The translations under genes were made by a program, and so were the position numbers. Below are positions 42,419 to 53,600 of a DNA stretch of 64,000 nt, one piece after another. The stretch is from positions 1,736,001 through 1,800,000 of the forward strand of contig JACONQ010000004.1 in assembly GCA_014281115.1 (NCBI GenBank), given 5' to 3'. Every line of letters starts with the position of its first letter. Positions within the stretch are counted from its first letter, which is position 1. Under the pieces are notes generated by a model, which worked only from the letters and a program-made list of their open reading frames with translations, did not search any database and was not told the origin of the DNA. This DNA comes from Laburnicola sp. R22_1. Taxonomy: Eukaryota > Ascomycota > Dothideomycetes > Pleosporales > Didymosphaeriaceae.

Positions 42419-43245
42419 ATGCTCACACGCACCCTGCGCGCCCGCGGCGTCGCGCGCTCACTCCCCCTCTTCCGCACCTACTCAGCGCCTGCCACCACCG
42501 TTAACCAAGTCCCGGCAAACGACCCGCACTCGCGCGACCCCAAGCCCAACGTCTCGGCCACCAATGCAACCGCTACATCCTCGGAAGGCTCCTTCGATCA
42601 GGTGCTGCAGGAAAGCGTAGAGAAGGGCGAAGAGCGACGGACCTTGCAGGCACCCAACTACAAGGGCACATGGAGCAGGAGCCAGCAGCCGAGGGAGATT
42701 GCTATGCAAGGCCCGCGGTTTGAGCAGACGATATTTGAGGACCAGGTACGTTCTTCACGCGGCTTATTTGGGAAGTGCAGGAGAACGAGTTTGGTGGAGT
42801 TGAAGCCGAAGGGAAGGCCGAAGAAGCGACAGAACAACGGATAATGGCAAAGCAATTGACTGACGGGAACGACACAGCCTCGCCCATATGCCGCCATCGA
42901 GTTGATTCACAAGCAGCCCGTCCGATGGACCAAGGAGCGCACCGTATCCTGCGATGGTGGAGGCGGGCCTCTCGGACACCCCAGGATCTTTATCAACGTG
43001 GACAAGCCCCAGATCTGCTGGTGCACATACTGCGGGCTCCCATTCGTATGTACACCCCCGGATTAGCTTGGTGCAAGCTAATTGGCACATGGGCGGGCAT
43101 AGCTGACCATATATAGGCCCACGAGCACCACCGAGAGCACCTTGAGTCGCTCCCGCAGACGTCATATCCACTTGGGCCGAAGGGCGACGCAGCTGAAGTG
43201 CACGAGTCGCAGAGGATCACAGATGAGCCGCTTGGACAGCGGTAA
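42419..43245 (+). CDS. NDUFS6: Mitochondrial complex I subunit NDUFS6 (207 aa, three exons)
   Basis: Exons 42419-42745, 42878-43045 and 43117-43245 join in phase 0 across introns of 132 and 71 bp (donors GTACGT and GTATGT). The ATG at 42419 gives MLTRTLRARGVARSLPLFRT, an Arg-rich presequence for mitochondrial import. The body has NYKGTWSRSQQPREIAMQGPR, RPYAAIELIHKQPVRWTKER, then the zinc domain VSCDGGGGPLGHPRIFINVD with CWCTYCGLPF (Cys, His, Cys, Cys ligands). NDUFS6 sits at the Q/N-module junction of NADH:ubiquinone oxidoreductase and aids late assembly. The C-terminal AHEHHREHLESLPQTSYPLG extension is fungal. All key residues are present. Confidence 0.9.
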
Positions 43246-43543
43246 ATGGGAGGCGTCATCGCCGCGTGTCTGTATATATGTAGTAGCAAGCAAGGAATGC
43301 ATTCCGCAGTCAGCAACCAAACATCCTCCGCCTTAGTTCACAGAAATGTGACCATCAACCGACGATTGCACACCAGCTAATATACCGTGCTTCATCACTC
43401 TGCGAAATGGTTCATTGCCCCCAATTCCTCAATCCCAGAAGTAAGCCGCTCAACATCTCGCCAAAACTTTCCCCACCCAATCGGCGCCCTGACGTCAAGC
43501 CCGTTGCCCGCAACCTCCATCAACATCCCCCACCCATCCCTCT

Positions 43544-44310
43544 ATGCCGCCCCACCAATCAACCACAATTTCCCCACTAGCAACCTTCCTCATCCTCTGC
43601 GTTTTCCTCCCCGCCTTCTTCCCCAGCCTCTTCGTCCGCCTCCTCTGGAGCCCTTACAACTACGTTTTCCCGCCCCACCACCCCACCAGCAGCAACACCT
43701 ACTGCTTCCCACCCAACACAATGTCCTGGTACGTCTTGTCCCATCTCGTCTCTCACCCCTCCTCGCACACTCACACAGCACTAACCCTCCCCCTCCCCAC
43801 TTAGGACCCAAAAAACCATCTCCCTCCCCCCACAAAGCCGCGGCTCCTACCTCATAACCTCGCACATCACCAACTCCCTCCCCGAACTCGCGTCCTACAA
43901 AACCGGCCTCCTCCACCTCTTCGTGCAACACACGTCGTGCGCACTCAGCCTGAACGAAAACTGGGACGAGGACGTCCGCGCGGATATGAGCGATGCGTTG
44001 TATAGGATTGTTCCTGAGGATAAGAAGGGCGGGTTGTATAGGCATGATGCGGAGGGGAGGGATGATATGCCGGTGCGTAGAGTTCTGTTTGGATGAGGGA
44101 TGAGGGTGGAGGTGGGTGTGAGATAAAAGCTAATATGGGGGTGGTGTACAGGCACATGTTAAGAGCGCGTTGATTGGCGCCAGTGTGACGATTCCGATTA
44201 CGAATGGGAGGTTGGCGACGGGGACGTGGCAGGGTATTTGGTATTTGGAGTTTCGGGCGGCGAAGCATTCACGCAAGGTGGTGGCTACAATTCAAGGCGA
44301 GAAGATGTGA
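43544..44310 (+). CDS. YjbQ/UPF0047-family protein with N-terminal membrane anchor (203 aa)
   Basis: Exons 43544-43728, 43805-44072 and 44152-44310 join in frame (introns 76 and 79 bp). Residues 12-34 ([20 protein letters not shown]) form a transmembrane helix, then a short linker ending NTMSW. The rest is Yjb[82 protein letters not shown]. The HTSC.L..NE and LGTWQ.I...E motifs are the family's conserved site. Bacterial YjbQ is soluble and has been linked to thiamine phosphate synthase activity; its eukaryotic role is unclear. The membrane anchor is the odd point. The domain is complete. Confidence 0.8.
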
Positions 44311-44474
44311 CAGTCGAACGGGCCTTACGAGACACACGAGGGAGCGAAGATATGGAGGCATGAAGGATTGGTGCGGCTACCTGTCAGCACAGCAGGTACA
44401 GCGTGAGACTTGGGCGCGAAGGCAGTGTGCAGAATAGTCCCCAGAAGGAGATCTGTGGCTGAAGACGAAAAGCA

Positions 44475-44767
44475 ACACCCCCATGAAATATTTCGTCTCC
44501 GATGCCAAGATGGCCCTAAAGTCAATACAGCACTTGTGAGCTATACCCTATAAGCTAGAAATACCTCTATATGATCAAGAAGACTTCGCGTACGTTGGGT
44601 ACACGGTATAACGCTGTGAGGAAAACCTGTGAAAATGCCTCTATAAACTTTCTTTATATAAAAAGTTACTTCTAGCTATATTAATTAAACTATAAATATA
44701 GGTTGCATACTGTATTGTTAGCTGTCCAGGTCTTGGCATCGGACACGAATTATTTCATGGGGGGTGG
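44475..44767. repeat. MITE-like element, about 290 bp
   Basis: Near-perfect inverted ends: CCCCCATGAAATATTTCGTC at the left, and the reverse complement of CCCCCCATGAAATAATTCGT at the right (both continue CCGATGCCAAGA). It has no coding capacity. A shorter relative lies at 57554-57734, and part of its interior recurs at 33207-33245. Confidence 0.65.
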
Positions 44768-45182
44768 CAAGGAAGTGTGTACGGAAGAAATGCGCAAGTG
44801 AGATGCATTTGAGATGTTCTGGTCTATCGATTGTTGCAGTAATATCCATGTCATCCATGATAGCACCCGCAACCGCAATCGTGACAGACCGAAAAACCCC
44901 AAAAACGCCAATCCAAACTGAAAATGTACCCGTTGAAGAATCCCTGAGCCACAGTACCACCAACGCCCACCATGATGCTCCATGCTCCATGCCGCCGAAA
45001 TACTCGAATTGGATCAAAGGGTATCTTTGAGCGGACCATATGCCGTAATGTGTATGAAATGTTGACGCTCCATGAAGTCCCAACCTTTAGAAGAGAGAAT
45101 GGAGTATCACCGCGTTGTGATGTCCAACGGAACTCTTTGAGCTAGAAGACTGCCGACCCCAATCTAGCTTGAATCGGCCTGG
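44768..45182. other. Intergenic region right of the MITE
   Basis: No gene seen; probably the 3' flank of the minus-strand Gly/Tyr-rich gene. Confidence 0.35.
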
Positions 45183-46701
45183 CTACTCCCGGTGGAAGAC
45201 GAGGAAGCCATGCTCGGCGTCCATGAGCCAGCGGCCCGGATGACACTCGTTCTCGATTTGGTAGAAGGTGCGGAGATGCCACTCGCCCGTGCGCTCCCTA
45301 CACCAGAAAGGATCGTCGGGGCGAGCGTCGGCGGGCCTGATGCGGCGAGGATTGTAAGAGCCACGCTCCATTGCGACGCGGCGGTTCTCGAACTGGATGT
45401 CGTCACGAGCGGAGTGCTGCGGGAGAGGGCGCACCGTCGTCGTGCTCGTCGTCGTTGCCATTGGCGCCACGGGCACGGGAACTTGGCTGTTCGTGACGGT
45501 TGTGTACGTCGTCGTGGAAGGAGGGATGATGGTCGAACTCATCATCGGCGCAGCATACGAGTGCGAGTAAGCGCCACCGGTCATGACGGGGTTCATGCCG
45601 TAGTAGGTCCTCTGATACGGGTGGTAGTAGTTAGCATACATACTACCACCGTATCCGGAGGAAGCGTAGGGGGAGAGGTAGGAAGGGTACGAGTAAGAAT
45701 ATGCAGGATAGCCGCCATAGCCCATGTAGCCGCCCATGAGTCCAGCGTAGTTGCTGTACGTGCTGCGGGAGACATTCGGGCCATAGTAGAGGGGTGCAAT
45801 GTGGGCATTGGAGGCATATACCCCAGGATAGGCACCCGCACCGTAACCGCCGTAGCCCATCGCGCCCATGCCCATACCCATACCCATACCGGCACCAGTG
45901 CTGCCGGCATAGGGTGCGCCATTGGGGTATTGGCCATTGTGGACCAAGATACCACGGCGGCCAGGCTGGGGATGGAGTATGTATTGATGACGCGGCTTCG
46001 GCAGCCCGATATTGTCCATCGTTCAAGATGTAGCCAGATGATTGCAGGTTGCGGGGTGGTTGATTGCGAGGGAGGGGTTGAGTGGAGGAGGTCAAGGGTA
46101 AGAGAAGGGGATCGAGGGTGGTGGGGCCGCTCGAAGTAGAAGTCGCGAGCGACGTTGAGGGAGGGGTGAGGCAGTTGAAAGAAAAGTGAGGTTGAGAAGA
46201 AAGTCGACGTGAAGACGGGTAAGTCAGATTGTTGCTGCAGCCCAAACTCGCAGACGAACGCGGGTCACGAGCGGCTCCTGACCGATGACGGTGTAATTGG
46301 GCAGCGCATGGGCAGGTAATTGGACGCGCAACAGGAAAGAGCGGCGTAGATTTTTGACTCACCAGTGCGTTCGTGCTCGGCATGATAGCCCGGCCTCCAG
46401 CATAGTAACGCTGCCCTCCATGGTTGATTCCCGCAGGCGCAATGGCCTGGTGCGGGTAATGAACATGAGGATGGATGTGCCGATGCCCATGGCGGTGTCC
46501 ATGATGGTGGTGATGATGATGATTTGCTCCGGTGTACGGACCGAGGGGAGCTCGGGCATAGTAATGCGACGGATAGTACGTCTGCGTTGGGCCGTGACGC
46601 TGAAAGTGCACACGACGAGGTCCACAGAAGTCATCACGGACGGTTTCCTTGGACCGCTCGCGAATGCGAGTCGTGGCCATTGTACCGTCGTCGAAGCACA
46701 T
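45183..46701 (-). CDS. His-rich / Gly-Tyr-rich low-complexity protein, probably two exons
   Basis: The 5' frame (ATG 46701) reads MCFDDGTMATTRIRERSKET, VRDDFCGPRRVHFQRHGPTQ, then a run of seven His and an HGHRHGHRHIHPHVHYPH stretch, ending STNAL before GTGAGT at about 46362. The 3' frame (to 45183) can join in phase after ATCCCCAG near 45963, giving PGRRGILVHNGQYPNG, then GAGMGMGMGMG, a Tyr/Gly/Pro/Ser-rich stretch, a Thr-rich segment, and a more globular end: DDPFWCRERTGEWHLRTFYQ, PGRWLMDAEHGFLVFHRE. The intron would be about 400 bp, long for this window; alternatively 45183-46019 (MDNIGLPKPRHQY) is a separate gene. I recognise no family; the C-terminal Trp/Cys/His segment is the conserved-looking part. 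Possible metal binding by the His run is inference. Confidence 0.55.
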
Positions 46702-47152
46702 GTTGACGATTCCGGGTTGGGTGGTTGAGCGAAGGCGCGAAGATCGGAAGTGGTAGGAAAGGGAGGGCGAGTGCGAGCGATACAGAAGTTGAGTGAGTGG
46801 ACGAAGGACCTATGACGTGCGAAAGAGGACATGAGGGAGACTTGTTGCTCTACTTTCTACTACGGGACAGTCACGACCTAACTTTTGCCAATTTGGTCCG
46901 CTTTCCTTTGTTCAACTGCGACCACTTCAGATGAACCTTAAGACCTTGGCGGCGAGCAAGGCATTATGCAGAAATTTGTCTACCGTTAGTGAGTTAGACA
47001 ATTTCTGGACCTACTGTTGTAGACGCAGCAATGGGCAATCTGTTACTGCGGTAGAGTACTCAAGTAGTGACCCAGATGCTGCATGGTCCATCCATTTCCC
47101 GCTATTCTTCGTATAGCTCCCCATTTGTGGCACACATCCTGGTGCCTCCTAG

Positions 47153-47767
47153 CTAGTTGCTCTTCTCCTTCGCTCCCCGGAAGATCCTCTTGAACCTCGC
47201 CAAAAGCGGCACCACGGTCCTATTCGCAAACCATGGTGTCGCCCATACACTCGCCACAATCCTCAATGGTAGCAGAATCTTCGTAATTGCATACGCCGTC
47301 GCAAACTCTACAACCAACCTTACACCTCCCTCTCCGATATCCCACGCCTTGTCCCTCGTTCGCATCTCTACCTCGCGCTCCGCCTCGCTAGCCTCGTCGC
47401 TCCTGATCCAGCCTTTTCTACGGAAGTAATTTCCGAAACGCTCGACGCCCTGAAGCGCCCATGCACCTTCCGCGAACCATCCTGGTAGCCAATGCGTGTA
47501 GTGGAATGTTGCCGCGAGTCCTAAGAGTGGAACGACGGCCGTGATCTCGTGGAGGATGAGAAAGGCGGTGATGTGCGAGACGGGCGATGAAGCGAGCGCA
47601 TTGGTGTATTTATGGAGGAACCGAGGCAGCCGGCGGTTGAAGAGTTCAATGCGCGATTGGGAGCTTGGTGCTGCTGGAGGAGGCTCTGTCGCAAAGCGTC
47701 TTCGCGTGGGAGCGCGTAAATACACCGTTGGAGGGTGTGTTATTCGAGGAAAGCTCCTCCGGAGCAT
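47153..47767 (-). CDS. DUF1279 / FAM210-like mitochondrial membrane protein (204 aa)
   Basis: Single exon from ATG 47767. MLRRSFPRITHPPTVYLRAP plus TRRRFATE is an Arg-rich mitochondrial presequence. Then FLHKYTNALASSPVSHITAF, a hydrophobic pair (LILHEITAVVPLLGLAATFH; YAITKILLPLRIVASVWATP) and a basic end (RFKRIFRGAKEKSN). The block from KYT through HE[IV] to GLA, and the later AY.[IV].K.L.P.R...S, matches the DUF1279 domain of FAM210 proteins of the mitochondrial inner membrane. FAM210A/B in animals affect mitochondrial translation or metabolism; the fungal role is not settled. The length is normal for fungal members. Confidence 0.7.
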   Translation of the reverse strand: MLRRSFPRITHPPTVYLRAPTRRRFATEPPPAAPSSQSRIELFNRRLPRFLHKYTNALASSPVSHITAFLILHEITAVVPLLGLAATFHYTHWLPGWFAEGAWALQGVERFGNYFRRKGWIRSDEASEAEREVEMRTRDKAWDIGEGGVRLVVEFATAYAITKILLPLRIVASVWATPWFANRTVVPLLARFKRIFRGAKEKSN

Positions 47768-48393
47768 TGTGTGGGCACGAGAAGGCTTCAGGATATAGAA
47801 CAGAGCCGGTCTTTCCGTGTTTGTTGGACGTGTTTACTGCGTGCTAGGAGCTGTGACGAGATGACGTTCATCTTCATCGGTTCGGAGCATCGTTACGCCG
47901 AAATATGTCCAACTAGAACAGGGTAACAAATATGAACGGTAGAAGTGAGAGATGTAGTAACACGGATTGAAAACGGTTGGAATTGTAAGTGACCCATAGA
48001 TTTTGGGATGAATGAAATCTGGGATCGAAGTATACGAGGGCACTCAACAAATGATTGAAAATGCTGCTCGGCGTTTTGGTTGCAAGAGAAATGTGCACCT
48101 GGGCAAGAGAAGATGATCACAACCCGGTGGCAGGCTCACTCCCCGCTGTTTAATTTTGTCTGTGGTCGAGGAAATGGCAATCTTGTGAACGGACACAACG
48201 TGTGAAGGAAAAGAGTGTTCAGCCCTATCGGAGCACTCAACGCGTCCGGTCTTGGTATTGGCTCGTGCGCAGGTTTTTATTGTCGCATACTGCGCGCTTT
48301 CTTCACAGTCCCCAACGTCGCGATATTTTCAGCCCAACAGCTTTGCTCACCCACTAACCACGCAGTACTCGGCCATTATTCCACTCGCTCACT
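47768..48393. other. Divergent promoter region
   Basis: Lies between the DUF1279 gene and the zinc-knuckle gene, which are transcribed away from each other. No gene or repeat seen. Confidence 0.4.
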
Positions 48394-49356
48394 ATGGCGT
48401 CAAATATGCAAAAGTCCATGTCCAATCGGCTCATGACGATGAAGGTACCTTACTTTCTTCTACTCCTCCATGCGCGGAATTCACTGACTGTCGCCCAGTT
48501 CATGCAGCGTTCTGCCGCCAAAGCTGTGAGCTCGGAGCCGTCGACACCCAATGGTCCACCTGCGAAGAAGGTGCGCTTGTCTTCCGACGCGTCGACGACC
48601 CTCACACCGTATACACCTGCAGACCGTGAGATGATGCAGTCGGCACTTGCAGAGGAGGAGAAGAAGCGCGAAGAGGCATCCGCACGTGCATTCGAGCGAT
48701 CTGGAGAGACGAAGTGGGTATTGAGCTTCCAAGATCCCCATGCTGGCAAGAGACAACCAGCAATGCGGGTGCGACAAGCGGGCTTCGCGGTCATTGATGC
48801 AGACAATGGCTCTGATGACGACGAGGAGGATAGACCTATTAGGATGCAGTATGGTGGAGGGCTCAAGAAAAAACAGGTGGTGCGTCGGGACTTCCCAGGT
48901 CAAGTGCTACCGGGATATACTAATGGTTTGCAGAAGCCACCAACTCCCGTCAAGACTGAGGGATCGGGGTCGGATGGTGAGACAGATTCATCATCCAGTG
49001 AAGATGACTCGGACGATCCCACCGCAGAGCTTATCAGAGAGACCAGGCGTGAAGTCTCGGCAAAGGAGCGCAGCGCCCGAAAAGCGCAGGATGCTGCAGC
49101 ACAAACCCCACGGCGACCCGCCGCGCCCATGGACGAAGACATGGATCTTGCCGGTCTTACGTCTCTGTCTGGCGCGGGTCGACCGGGCTCTGGTGCACGC
49201 GGTATGAGCAACATGGAATGCTACCGTTGCGGGGAGAAAGGTCACATAAAACAGAACTGCACGAACCAATCCACGCCGCGCGGTCCAGCTGGGAGACCCA
49301 CGCCACGCGGTTCAGCTGGGAGAGGCGGCCGAGGACGAGGCCGTGGTCGAAGATGA
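48394..49356 (+). CDS. CCHC zinc-knuckle protein with RGG tail (about 302 aa)
   Basis: ATG 48394 opens MASNMQKSMSNRLMTMK. A 54-bp in-frame segment (48445-48498: GTACCT, CACTGAC branch, GCCCAG) is best read as an intron, joining FMQRSAAKAV. The N-terminal half is helical and charged (MMQSALAEEEKKREEASARA) with GETKWVLSFQDP. The middle is acidic and Ser-rich. Near the end MECYRCGEKGHIKQNC is a perfect C-x2-C-x4-H-x4-C knuckle that binds single-stranded nucleic acid. The C-terminus GRGGRGRGRGRR is an RGG-type RNA-binding tail. Probably a nuclear RNA-binding protein. Its end is 88 bp from the 3' end of the convergent EthD gene. Confidence 0.7.
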   Translation: MASNMQKSMSNRLMTMKVPYFLLLLHARNSLTVAQFMQRSAAKAVSSEPSTPNGPPAKKVRLSSDASTTLTPYTPADREMMQSALAEEEKKREEASARAFERSGETKWVLSFQDPHAGKRQPAMRVRQAGFAVIDADNGSDDDEEDRPIRMQYGGGLKKKQVVRRDFPGQVLPGYTNGLQKPPTPVKTEGSGSDGETDSSSSEDDSDDPTAELIRETRREVSAKERSARKAQDAAAQTPRRPAAPMDEDMDLAGLTSLSGAGRPGSGARGMSNMECYRCGEKGHIKQNCTNQSTPRGPAGRPTPRGSAGRGGRGRGRGRR

Positions 49357-49444
49357 GGGCATTCAGCGTCTCTATTCTCAACTCAAGGTAAAAAATAAAA
49401 GATGCCCTTTTGAGGCGGAGGGCTTCGTGCTCCGGTAAGCCCTC

Positions 49445-50020
49445 TCACCCGACTTTTTCTCCATTCTCTATGAGCATGTACTCGTCCCCGACCATCATAC
49501 GCATCTGACTTTCGTCCATGAAGTTGTCGTGGTCTTCGTTTAGCGCGGCGCCTTCCTTGTCATACATGAACTTTGCCAAGGCGAGGTAGTCGGGGAAGAC
49601 AAAGGTACAGATGGCGTCGTAGTCCAGTAGCGGGGCCTTGTTGTGCAAGATGTCCTGGATCAGTTTCCTGTCCCGGGCTAAGTGGTACGTCTGTCGGCGT
49701 CAGCCGGGTTCACGCGGCACTGCCCAAGACGTGAAAGGGGGTGGCTCAAAACATGCGAAGCACGATGAAGGGGGCAGCAGTACCAGACCATAGCTGATAA
49801 CGCCGTGGCGCTGCACGATGGGTACGGCCCGCTGGGCATGGTGGTTGTTGTAGTACTGAATAAAATCTTGGTCAGACATGCCCTCCTTCTTCTTTACCAT
49901 GATGGTGAGCTTGACCACCTTTCGGAAGCCCGTGGTGTTTGGGTAGCCGGCTTCGAACGATTTGGGCACCATGATGGACTCCCTGTTGGAAGGCGGCGCG
50001 GTTCGCAAATGAGGCGGCAT
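49445..50020 (-). CDS. EthD-domain protein (160 aa, two exons)
   Basis: Exon 1 (50020-49784) and exon 2 (49690-49445) join in phase 0 over a 93-bp intron (donor GTACTG, acceptor GACAG). The product has GFRKVVKLTIMVKKKEGMSD, QDFIQYYNNHHAQRAVPIVQ, RHGVISYGL, then TYHLARDRKLIQDILHNKAP, DYDAICTFVFPDYLALAKFM. This is the EthD ferredoxin-like alpha/beta barrel (PF07110), with the F..YY..HHA helix and a second half ending DHDNFMDESQMRMMVGDEY. Family members are small dimeric proteins of polyketide or degradation pathways, some catalytic, many unassigned. There is no signal peptide. The substrate is unknown. Confidence 0.75.
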
Positions 50021-50626
50021 AGTCTACCTGGATAATGATTGCACGTCTTTAAAGCCCGGCAGGGGCTCGGGGCTATGATTCATGCACCCGCATCGGAACG
50101 GAGCCGGAACGCAGCCCATGGAGGTAAAAGTGGACTTGGGGCCGCACACATTCACTCCCACGTCAACGGCTCCCACAGTTCGCGTGCCTGCTCTTGCCTG
50201 GTGCTGTCGCCTCTCGCCTTGTCGCGTTTCGCCCTCCGGAAGCTAGAGCGCGTCAACCCCGTCTAGCTCTTGCGTGCTTGGACCCTCGTTGCGCCTCCAA
50301 GCACCTGTGAGTGTACAAGTTCCAACGCCCCGCGAGCGCTCTCGTGGATGCCCGCCTTCGATCGCGCGCAGCAGCTGGGTCTTTCTTTGCGACGCGGACC
50401 AAGCGCGACAGTCACCTGGAGCTCAGCGCGTTGGGCAGCACCGCACACCAGGTCAATTGCACCATTCACGTCGACCTCAAGGTGCTCAGTTCCCGCCGCC
50501 GCACGCCCGCTACGCCGCCTATATAAAGTCCCGCTGCCTCTGCAGCAGCAGCCCGGCACCATCGCACCTATATCCGCCAGAAGGCCTTTTGCAAATCTGC
50601 CTCGCCGAGAGACGCAACGTATCAAC
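50021..50626. promoter_or_regulatory. Divergent promoter of the EthD and M16 peptidase genes, TATA at 50520-50527
   Basis: TATATAAA at 50520-50527 lies 100 bp before the ATG at 50627 and supports that start. The peptidase frame is nevertheless open from 50270 without a stop, so a longer N-terminus cannot be excluded. Confidence 0.5.
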
Positions 50627-53600
50627 ATGGCTGAATCACTGGATAGAAGTGTCGCACCGATAGAAAACCTGGAACGCCCCGCGCTCGACGACCGCTCATA
50701 CCGCATCATCACGCTGCCGAACCAGTTGGAGGTGCTTCTTATACACGATGCGACTACGGACAAGGCCAGCGCCGCCATGGACGTCAATGTCGGGAGCTTC
50801 AGCGACGCCGAGGACATGCCGGGCATTGCGCACGCGGTCGAACACTTGCTGTTCATGGGCACTGAAAAGGTACGTGGTGGCGCATAGCATTGTCCTAGGC
50901 TACGTAGGCGAGTCTGCTCGAACTGCAACAACCCTGCGTGCTTGTCTTGGTACAAGTCGTACAGTGTCTCAGACGTAGTCTACTGAGCTAATCGCACCGG
51001 ACAGTACCCAGAGGAGAACAACTACAACAAGTACTTGACCTCCTACAGCGGCCACTCGAACGCATATACGGCGTCCACCTCCACAAACTACTACTTCGAG
51101 CTCGCCGCGTCGAATTCAACGCCGACGAACAGCAAGACTGCCACGCCCAATGCCACACAGGAACATTTGCCCGTGGACAAGGAGCGCTCCCCTCTTTGGG
51201 GAGCTCTAGATCGCTTTGGCCAGTTCTTCATATGTCCTCTGTTTCTTGAAGATACTCTGGATCGCGAGCTCAAAGCCGTGGATTCGGAAAACAAGAAGAA
51301 TCTGCAGAGCGACACTTGGAGGCTGCATCAGCTGAACAAGAATCTCTCCAATCCGAACCACCCGTACAACCATTTCTCCACCGGCAGCTGGAAGACGCTG
51401 CACGATGATCCTATTGCGCGCGGTGTCCAGATTCGGGACAAGTTCATCAAGTTCCACGCGAAGCACTACTCTGCGAACAGGATGAAGCTGGTTGTACTGG
51501 GCCAGGAAGACTTGGATACCCTGGAAGAATGGGTGGAGGATATTTTCTCTAAAGTGCCGAACAAGGACTTGCCGCGACAGCGTTGGGACCACGTTTCGGT
51601 GTATACGGACAAGGAGCTGCTTATACAGACGTTTGCAAAGCCAGTTTTTGAATCCCGATCATTAGAACTGTCTTTCCTATACCGCGACGAGGAAGAGTTT
51701 TACGAGTCGCACCCGTCGCGCTATCTTAGCCATCTTATTGGTCACGAGGGCCCCGGTAGCATCCTAGCCTACATCAAAGCCAAAGGCTGGGCGAATGGTT
51801 TGGGCGCCGGAGGTTCTTCGCTCTGCCCTGGTAGTGGCATGTTCAATATCAGCGTCAAACTCACCGAAGACGGCCTGAAACACTACAAAGAGATTGTCAA
51901 GATTATCTTTCAATACATCGCCATGGTGCGTGAATTGCCGCCCCAAGAGTGGGTCGTCAACGAGCAGATGCAAATCAGCGAGGTTGAGTTCCGCTTCAAA
52001 CAAAAGAGCCCTCCTAGTAGGACAACGAGTGCGCTCGCTGCCGTTATGCAGAAACCATACGACCGAAAATTGATACTCAGCGGGCCTGCCGTCATCAAGA
52101 AATTTGATGCCGAGCTCATCAGCCAGGCGATGGAATATCTGAATCCCGATAATTTTCGAATGACTATCGTGAGCCAAGATTTCCCTGGCGACTGGGATAT
52201 GAAAGAAAAGTGGTATGGTACGGAGTACAAGACGGAGAAGATCCCGCAAGACTTTCTTAAAGAGATCAAGGAGACCTTTGAGACAAAGACGCGACCGGCA
52301 GAGCTACATTTTCCCCATAAGAATGAGTTCATTCCGAATCGACTGGATGTGGACAAGAAGGAAGTTGACCAGCCCTCCAAGATACCCAAACTCATCCGAA
52401 ATGATGACGCTGTACGGTCATGGTGGAAGAAAGACGACCAATTTTGGGTGCCCAAAGCCAATGTTCATATCCATCTTCGCACGCCGCTAGCTCATGCTAC
52501 ACCGAGGACAGCTGTCATGGCTTCACTATACTCAAGTCTAGTTAGCGATGCGTTGGTGGAGTACTCATATGATGCGGACATCTCAGGCCTATCCTACGAC
52601 TTCGGCAGCCTCGCCACCGGCCTATCAATCTCCGTTACAGGGTACAATGACAAGCTACCCGTTCTTTTGGAGAAGGTCCTCCTGCAGATACGCGACTTGG
52701 GAGTCTCTGAAGAACGCTTCAAGATTGTCCACGATAAGACTAGCCGTAGTTTCCGTAACTGGGACTACGGTCAACCTTTTCACCAGGTCGGAACATACTC
52801 TCGTTGGTTTAGGACCGACAGTACGTACATGGTCGAAGAGCTAGCAAAGGAGTTGGACACCATCACTGCTCAAGACGTGCAGCAGTTCTTCCCACAAGTG
52901 CTCGCACAGTGCCACATTGAGGTCCTCGCCCATGGCAACTTGTACAAAGAGGAGGCACTGAAGATCACGGACCTTGTGGAGAAGACCATCAAGCCGAAGA
53001 AGTTACCGCCGAGCCAATGGCCTATCCGACGCAGCCTCATTTTACCCGAGGGCAGCAACTTCATCTACGAGCGAGCCTTGAAGGACCCGGCCAATGTGAA
53101 CCACTGCATCGAGTACACGCTCTACCTAGGTAACCGCATGGACCCCGTTCTGCGCGCCAAACAGCTCCTCCTTGGGCAGATGGCCGACGAGCCTGCGTTC
53201 AACCAGCTCCGCACTATCGAACAATTGGGCTACGTTGTCTTCTCCGGTCCGACGGCTGGCGTGACGTATGCAGGCTTCCGCATCCTCATCCAGAGCGAGA
53301 AGGATTGTAGGTATTTGGAAGGTCGGATCGACCACTTCCTCACCAAGTTCGAGCAGACTCTTGCCGAGATGAGCGACGAAGAGTTCGAGAAGCACCAAGG
53401 TGCCGTCATTTCGAAGCGACTCGAAAAGCTAAAGAACCTCGGTCAGGAAGGCAACCGGTTCTGGAATCACATGTTCAACGACGCGTATGATTTTCTACAA
53501 GGTAAATACCAGCCCTAGCCCCTCAATACCCCTTGTATCTAGCGAGTAGATTGTACTGACCCTAGGGAGCCGACATGGACGCCGAAACCATCGCCACCCT

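Noticed and set aside
45192..46139. Plus-strand 315-aa frame rich in Arg, Val and His
   Set aside because: It is the antisense shadow of the Gly/Tyr-rich gene; its composition is dictated by that gene's codons.
50270..50626. ATG 50270 as the definite start of the M16 peptidase
   Set aside because: The TATA box at 50520 and the family N-terminus support 50627; the upstream stretch is Arg/Ser/Pro-rich without family match.
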